Assembly: GCF_024347295.1 (NCBI RefSeq)
Contig: NZ_AP025458.1
Location: 1 to 64,000 of the forward strand
Direction: 5' to 3'
Length of the DNA stretch: 64,000 nucleotides
Source: Vibrio artabrorum
GTDB lineage: Bacteria > Pseudomonadota > Gammaproteobacteria > Enterobacterales > Vibrionaceae
Each line of letters starts with the position of its first letter. Within the stretch, counting starts at the first letter, position 1. Below the pieces are notes generated by a model. That model worked only from the letters and a program-made list of their open reading frames with translations. It did no database searches and was not told the DNA's origin. Both the position numbers and the translations under genes were made by a program. Positions 58,779 to 64,000 of the stretch are shown here, one piece after another.

Positions 58779-58856
58779 TTTTTCTATACTTTACAAATCT
58801 AAAGAGTAGATCTTCCAAATCATGAAGATCTACAGTTTAGTTTTCTAGACTTAGGT

Positions 58857-60209
58857 CTACATAGTAACAAACTCTTCTGAGCCTGTTGGGTGGATCGCCA
58901 CAATAGAGTCGAAGTCTGCTTTGGTTGCGCCCATTTTCATCGCAACGCCGAAGCCTTGAATCATCTCATCAACCGTGAAACCAATACCGTGTAGGCCAAC
59001 AACGGTCTCTTCATCTCCCGCACAGACTAGCTTCATCTTACAAGGTTGACGATGCTGAGTGACGGCGGTGTACATTGCAGTAAAACTAGATGTGTAAACT
59101 TTAATGTTGTCTTTGCCGTATCGCTCTTCAGCTTCTTGAGTCGTTAGACCAATTGTGCCGATAGGTGGGTGGCTGAATACAACAGTAGGCACTAGCTTGT
59201 AGTCCATTTTCGCGTTGGTTTTACCATTGAATAGGCGCTCAGAAAGTTGACGACCAGCTTTAACGGCAACAGGCGTTAGCTCGATACCGCCTTCCATGAT
59301 GTCGCCAACACAGTAGATGCCAGGAACGTTGGTTGCTTGGAATTCGTCTACTTTGATGTAGCCACGGTCATTCGTTGCAACGCCAGTTGATGCTAGGTTA
59401 ATCGCGTCCGTTGCTGGGTGGCGACCGATAGCCCAGATTAGGTGGTCAACGTTTTGAGTGTTGCCGTTCTCTAGGTGTAGAGTCAGTGTGCCGTCTGCTT
59501 CTTTCACTACTTCTTTCGGAACAGAGTGCGTGTGCAGTGTTGGACCTTCTGCTTCCATTACTTCAACCAATGTCTCGATGATCATTGGGTCGAAGCTACG
59601 TAGTGGAGACTCTTTACGACAGAACAGGTGCGTTTCTGTGCCAAGTGCGCTTAGTACGCCTGCGATTTCTACTGCGATGTAGCCTGCGCCGATAACAGCA
59701 ACACGTTTAGGTTGTTCCATCAGGTCGAAGAAACCGTTTGAGTCGATACCGTGCTCTGCGCCTGGGATGTTTGGAATGGTTGGACGACCACCCACAGCGA
59801 TCAGGATGTGATCCGCAGTGTAGTGCTCACCGTTAACTTCAACAGTCTTCTCATCGACAAACTTAGCAAAGCCTTTGATTACGTTTACTTTGTTGTTACC
59901 CAAAACGCGATCGTAAGATTGGTGGATACGGCCAATGTACGCTTGGCGGTTTTCTACCAGTTTGCTCCAGTTGAAGCCTTTTACGTCAACGTCGAAGCCG
60001 TAATCCTCAGAGTATAGGTTGATCGCTTCAGCAACTTGAGCGCCGTGCCACATTACCTTTTTAGGAACACAACCAACGTTTACACAAGTACCACCAAGGT
60101 CTTGAGCTTCGATAAGTGCAACCTTTGCACCGTGCATTGCTGCGCGGTTTGCTGATGCGATGCCGCCGCTGCCGCCGCCGATACAGATGTAATCAAAATG
60201 AGTCGCCAT
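58857..60209 (-). CDS. gorA: Glutathione-disulfide reductase
   Basis: Gor keeps glutathione reduced, using NADPH and FAD, in the cytoplasm. The start [16 protein letters not shown] gives 450 residues, equal to E. coli; GGAG lies 8 nt upstream. The FAD motif GGGSGG, redox-active pair Cys42 and Cys47 ([13 protein letters not shown]), the NADPH motif '[13 protein letters not shown]' and the C-terminal catalytic 'HPTGSEEFV' are all present. It is monocistronic. Confidence 0.96.
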   Translation of the reverse strand: MATHFDYICIGGGSGGIASANRAAMHGAKVALIEAQDLGGTCVNVGCVPKKVMWHGAQVAEAINLYSEDYGFDVDVKGFNWSKLVENRQAYIGRIHQSYDRVLGNNKVNVIKGFAKFVDEKTVEVNGEHYTADHILIAVGGRPTIPNIPGAEHGIDSNGFFDLMEQPKRVAVIGAGYIAVEIAGVLSALGTETHLFCRKESPLRSFDPMIIETLVEVMEAEGPTLHTHSVPKEVVKEADGTLTLHLENGNTQNVDHLIWAIGRHPATDAINLASTGVATNDRGYIKVDEFQATNVPGIYCVGDIMEGGIELTPVAVKAGRQLSERLFNGKTNAKMDYKLVPTVVFSHPPIGTIGLTTQEAEERYGKDNIKVYTSSFTAMYTAVTQHRQPCKMKLVCAGDEETVVGLHGIGFTVDEMIQGFGVAMKMGATKADFDSIVAIHPTGSEEFVTM

Positions 60210-60397
60210 TACTTTCTCCATTTATTAAAGGCTGTGGGTACAGTGAGCGCACTGAACACCTACGTCCTATAGATTCTTAAATTGTCTAATTATTATATTG
60301 AGGGCAGATCGGTTGAACTCAATCTCCCTGTTTAAAATTTATTCGTGTAGGTCACAATCTGCTGAATATTCGTCAGAGCATGACGTTAAGCTCGAGA

Positions 60398-61237
60398 TTA
60401 CTCGGGTACGATCCACTCTACTTTGAAGTGACCGGTCGCCGGCGCAATTGCTTCCTTCAAGAATGGAAGAATCTCTTTCATTTGGCTTTCTAGCTTCCAG
60501 GGCGGGTTAATCACGATCATGCCTGATGCTGTCATACCACGCTCGTTGGTGTCTGGTGATACGCCAAGTTCGATTTGTAGAATCTTGTTGATGCCTAAGC
60601 CTTCGAGACCTTCGATCATATCTTCGATATCACAGCGATTGACTACCGGGTACCAAATTGCGTAGATACCGGTTGCCCAGCGCTTGTGGCTTTGAGCGAT
60701 TGCAGTCACCACATCACGATACTCTTTTGCCAACTCGTAAGGTGGGTCGATCAGTACTAAACCACGGCGTTCTTTTGGTGGCAGGCTGCCCTTTAAGCGC
60801 TTAAAACCATCTTCTTTGTAGATAGATACCTGACGATCACGGTGGAACTCTTGTTCAAGCAGCGGGTGATCGGCTGGGTGAAGCTCAGTCAGTACCATGC
60901 GGTCTTGGTCACGTAGGTGTGCACGTGCAACACGTGGAGAACCCGGGTAGTAACGCAGTTTCTCGCCATTATTTAGAATGGAAATAGACTCAAGGTAGCT
61001 TTGAATGTCTTCAGGAAGTTCTGTTTGTGCCCAGACGCGTGCAATACCTTGTTTGTATTCGCCAGTTTTTTCAGACCATTCATGCGTTAAGTCGTAACGA
61101 CCTACACCAGAGTGAGTGTCATGATAAACAAAAGGCTTATCTTTCTGTTTCAAAGAATTAAGAATAAGGCTCTGTACGATATGCTTTACTACGTCGGCAT
61201 GGTTACCTGCGTGGAAGCTGTGGCGATAACTTAACAA
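60398..61237 (-). CDS. rlmJ: 23S rRNA (adenine2030-N6)-methyltransferase RlmJ
   Basis: RlmJ methylates A2030 of 23S rRNA with S-adenosylmethionine. The family starts MLSYRHSFHAGN, which here demands a TTG start at 61237, with CGAGAG five bases upstream; this gives 279 residues. A GTG at 61255 would add six. The substrate-binding 'HDTHSGVGRYDL' and the catalytic DPPY motif ('GLVLIDPPYELAKEY') are visible. It is divergent from prlC across about 280 bp. Confidence 0.93.
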   Translation of the reverse strand: MLSYRHSFHAGNHADVVKHIVQSLILNSLKQKDKPFVYHDTHSGVGRYDLTHEWSEKTGEYKQGIARVWAQTELPEDIQSYLESISILNNGEKLRYYPGSPRVARAHLRDQDRMVLTELHPADHPLLEQEFHRDRQVSIYKEDGFKRLKGSLPPKERRGLVLIDPPYELAKEYRDVVTAIAQSHKRWATGIYAIWYPVVNRCDIEDMIEGLEGLGINKILQIELGVSPDTNERGMTASGMIVINPPWKLESQMKEILPFLKEAIAPATGHFKVEWIVPE

Positions 61238-61516
61238 ATTAAACTCTCGTAACACTCTCGAATTAGAGTGTGGTTAGTGTAGGTGGGGTTAATCTAACTA
61301 TTATAACCCTCAATGGACCATAAATTCTCGAACAATTCAGGAACAGTCGCTAGCAATATGCAGTTAGTTATTGGTTCTACTATTGAAATTTGCCTTGTTG
61401 GGCACTATTTAATAACTATTCGCAGGTGATTTTTTAGGGCGAACTTTAGCCTGATGACTGTAAGACGACCTCATTACAAAAAAGACGAAAGTCTCTAAAG
61501 CCAAAGGAATGTTTAT

Positions 61517-63559
61517 ATGTCTAATCCGCTATTAACCTTCACGGACTTACCTCCGTTTTCACAGATCAAGCCAGAGCACGTAAAGCCAGCCGTTGAGCAA
61601 GTGATTGAAGCGTGTCGCAACAAGATAGAACAAGTACTTGAAGGTAATACTTCACCAAGTTGGGACAACCTGGTGGCTCCAATTGAAGAAGTGGATGATC
61701 GTTTAAGTCGTATTTGGTCACCGGTAAGCCATATGAACTCTGTCGTGAACAGTGACGAACTGCGTGAAGCGTATGAAAGCTGTTTGCCTCTGTTGTCTGA
61801 GTACGGCACTTGGGTGGGTCAACACAAAGGTCTGTTTGAAGCGTACAAAGAGATCAAGGCGAGCGAGGCGTTCTCTGGATTAAATCGAGCTCAACAAAAA
61901 ACCATTACAGATGCACTGCGTGATTTCGAATTGTCGGGGATTGGCTTACCTGCAGACGAACAGCACCGCTACGGCGAGATCAGCAAGCGTCAGTCGGAGC
62001 TAGGTTCTCAATTCTCAAATAACGTGCTTGATGCAACCATGGGTTGGAGCAAGCAGATCACAGATGTCGCTGAACTGGCAGGTATGCCTGAATCCGCATT
62101 GGCGGCAGCTCAAGCGGCGGCTGAGTCTAAAGAGCAACAAGGTTACCTATTGACTCTGGATATCCCATCATACCTACCTGTGATGACTTACTGTGATAAC
62201 CAAGAGCTGCGTAAAGAGCTGTACGAAGCGTACGTAACGCGCGCTTCAGATCGCGGTCCAAACGCAGGTAAGTGGGACAACACTGAGATCATCACCGAGC
62301 AACTTAAGCTGCGCCACGAGATCGCACGCATGCTTGGCTTTAGCACTTACAGCGAAAAATCTTTGTCGACTAAGATGGCAGAAACGCCAGACCAAGTACT
62401 TGGTTTTCTTAACGACCTAGCAGTAAAAGCCAAACCGCAAGGTGAGCGCGAAGTAGAAGAGCTACGTCAGTTTGCTGAGAAAGAGTTTGGTGTTTCTGAA
62501 TTGAATCTTTGGGACATCGCTTACTACAGCGAGAAACAAAAACAGAAGCTGTTCGAGATCTCTGATGAAGAGCTTCGCCCTTACTTCCCTGAATCTAATG
62601 TGGTTTCAGGTCTGTTTGAGGTGCTGAACCGCGTGTTTGGTATGTCGGTAACTGAGCGTGAAGGTGTAGACACTTGGCATGAGTCAGTGCGCTTCTTTGA
62701 TATCTTTGATGCGACTGGAACACTGCGAGGTAGCTTCTACCTCGATCTATACGCACGTGAACACAAACGTGGTGGCGCTTGGATGGATGACTGTCGTGGT
62801 CGTCGCATTACACAATCTGGCGAGCTACAAACGCCAGTTGCTTATCTAACGTGTAACTTCAATAAGCCTATTGGTGATAAGCCTGCACTGTTTACTCACG
62901 ATGAAGTGGTGACCTTATTCCACGAATTCGGCCACGGTATCCACCACATGCTGACGCAAGTAGAAGCGGGCGCAGTTGCGGGTATTAATGGCGTGCCTTG
63001 GGATGCGGTTGAATTGCCAAGTCAGTTCCTAGAGAACTGGTGTTGGGAAGAAAAAGCGCTGTCGTTCATCTCTGGTCACTTCGAAACGGGTGAAGCGTTA
63101 CCCAAAGAGATGCTAGAGAAGATGCTGGCGGCGAAGAACTTCCAATCTGCGATGTTTATCCTGCGTCAGCTAGAGCTTGGTTTGTTCGATTTCACACTAC
63201 ACACAGAGTACGATCCAGAAGTCGGTGCTCGCGTATTAGAAACGCTAGCGGATGTTAAGTCTAAGGTATCGGTATTGCCAAGCCTAGATTGGAACCGTTT
63301 CTCACACAGCTTTGGTCACATCTTTGCTGGTGGCTACAGCGCCGGTTACTACAGCTACCTTTGGGCAGAAGTGCTATCGGCAGATGCGTTCTCGGCATTT
63401 GAAGAAGAGGGTATCTTCAACACTGAAACCGGTAATCGTTTCTTGAATAACATCCTTGAAATGGGTGGCAGTGAAGAGCCAATGGAGCTGTTCAAACGCT
63501 TCCGTGGTCGTGAGCCACAAATCGACGCAATGCTGCGCCACGCGGGAATCAACGTATAA
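61517..63559 (+). CDS. prlC: Oligopeptidase A (PrlC), M3 zinc peptidase
   Basis: PrlC degrades peptides, including cleaved signal peptides, in the cytoplasm. The 680 residues equal the E. coli length. The zinc motif HEFGH is at 469-473, with the third ligand in the 'QFLENWCWEEKAL' segment. An N-terminal helical dome comes first, as in thimet oligopeptidases. AAGGAAT precedes the ATG. It is alone, followed by a strong terminator. Confidence 0.96.
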   Translation: MSNPLLTFTDLPPFSQIKPEHVKPAVEQVIEACRNKIEQVLEGNTSPSWDNLVAPIEEVDDRLSRIWSPVSHMNSVVNSDELREAYESCLPLLSEYGTWVGQHKGLFEAYKEIKASEAFSGLNRAQQKTITDALRDFELSGIGLPADEQHRYGEISKRQSELGSQFSNNVLDATMGWSKQITDVAELAGMPESALAAAQAAAESKEQQGYLLTLDIPSYLPVMTYCDNQELRKELYEAYVTRASDRGPNAGKWDNTEIITEQLKLRHEIARMLGFSTYSEKSLSTKMAETPDQVLGFLNDLAVKAKPQGEREVEELRQFAEKEFGVSELNLWDIAYYSEKQKQKLFEISDEELRPYFPESNVVSGLFEVLNRVFGMSVTEREGVDTWHESVRFFDIFDATGTLRGSFYLDLYAREHKRGGAWMDDCRGRRITQSGELQTPVAYLTCNFNKPIGDKPALFTHDEVVTLFHEFGHGIHHMLTQVEAGAVAGINGVPWDAVELPSQFLENWCWEEKALSFISGHFETGEALPKEMLEKMLAAKNFQSAMFILRQLELGLFDFTLHTEYDPEVGARVLETLADVKSKVSVLPSLDWNRFSHSFGHIFAGGYSAGYYSYLWAEVLSADAFSAFEEEGIFNTETGNRFLNNILEMGGSEEPMELFKRFRGREPQIDAMLRHAGINV

Positions 63560-63596
63560 TCACGGTAACTATCTCGTTTATTGCGAGATAATTGTG

Positions 63597-63628
63597 AAAA
63601 GAGCCTCTGGTTAGAGGCTCTTTTTTTG
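63597..63628. terminator. Terminator between prlC and asnC
   Basis: AAAAGAGCCTC/GAGGCTCTTTT (63597-63607 with 63614-63624) is a perfect 11-bp stem with T-run and A-run. A second hairpin ATCTCG/CGAGAT (63571-63589) lies before it. Confidence 0.92.
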
Positions 63629-63666
63629 TCTGTGCGTTATGTTATGCCAAGCAAGGCGAATCAATG

Positions 63667-64000
63667 TTATGGATTCACATTGCGGTTGATCGGGTTCTGC
63701 AGTGAAATCAGGGTTTCTGTCGACTGAACTTCATCGATCGCTTGCAGTTTATCGATCAATACAAATTGCAGCTCTTCTATCGACTTACACATCAGCTTTA
63801 CAAAGATATTGTAAGCACCAGTGGTGTAATACGCCTCTACTACTTCATCTAACGCATTCAGTTTAGCGATCGCTGAGTGGTAATCTTTGGCTGCATTGAG
63901 GTTGATGCCAATAAAGCAGCATACGTCATAACCTAATTTCTTGGTGTTTACGACGACTTCAGTGCGCTCAATAATGTCTGCCGATCTCATTTTCTCAATT
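63667..64000 (-). CDS. asnC: Transcriptional regulator AsnC, 5' end outside window
   Basis: AsnC is an Lrp/AsnC-family regulator that activates asparagine synthetase A when asparagine is scarce. Only the C-terminal 111 residues are in the window; the frame stays open to 64000 with no family-like start, so the N-terminal HTH lies beyond. The visible part is the RAM ligand-binding domain with 'LGYDVCCFIGINLNAAKDYHSAIAKL', 'VVEAYYTTGAYNIFVKLMC' and 'IQSTETLI'-like 'VQSTETLISLQNPI', all close to E. coli AsnC. Confidence 0.92.
   Translation of the reverse strand, partial: IEKMRSADIIERTEVVVNTKKLGYDVCCFIGINLNAAKDYHSAIAKLNALDEVVEAYYTTGAYNIFVKLMCKSIEELQFVLIDKLQAIDEVQSTETLISLQNPINRNVNP

Overview
The window reads as the dnaA-proximal part of the large chromosome of a Vibrio species. 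The 16S rRNA type, the dnaA-dnaN-recF-gyrB cluster and the ilvY-ilvC-ubiK-vexRAB-rep-cytochrome c5 order are all typical of Vibrionaceae; a Splendidus-clade Vibrio is plausible but not proven here. Almost all protein genes are core genes at the lengths usual for their families.

Layout. 1-6186: replication genes dnaA, dnaN, recF, gyrB. 6187-7256: a small heat-shock gene (ibpA) behind a sigma-32-type promoter, a ~256-nt leader with mutually exclusive helices and a ROSE-like RNA thermometer. 7254-14040 (minus strand): avtA, a MalS-like lipoprotein alpha-amylase, and glyQS. 14257-15015: a yybP-ykoY (Mn2+) riboswitch and the manganese exporter it should control. 15173-18288: small membrane proteins, tusA, and a LysR regulator convergent with acuI/yhdH. 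18530-21891: fadBA with a FadR-like operator. 22119-24771: yigZ-trkH-hemG, ahead of rRNA genes as in Escherichia coli.

24851-36576: two complete rRNA operons in tandem. The first has no spacer tRNA. The second carries tRNA-Glu/Lys/Val in its spacer and tRNA-Asp and tRNA-Trp distally. They differ at a few helix positions, mostly in ways that keep pairing. 36588-39107: divergent ilvY/ilvC. 39108-39551: dispersed repeats. 39574-44784: ubiK and the vexRAB RND efflux operon with an 18-bp palindrome at its head. 44965-47494: rep and cytochrome c5. 47792-48429: tRNA cluster Arg-His-Pro-His-Pro. 48430-49139: long gene-free AT-rich stretch ending in an operator-like palindrome. 49140-54613: a dipeptide-type ABC operon whose two ATPases are fused. 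54805-58707: the more accessory part (SPOR-type secreted protein, small DUF protein, MFS exporter plus DoxX-type membrane protein). 58857-64000: gorA, rlmJ, prlC and the 3' part of asnC, cut by the window edge.

The most interesting signals are RNA-level: the ibpA leader, the Mn2+ riboswitch, and a short dispersed stem-loop element found just after gyrB and after ilvC whose two copies covary in two separate helices. I found no CRISPR array, prophage, insertion sequence, integron or defence island. No wholly new protein system is evident; all statements are from reading the sequence, without database searches.
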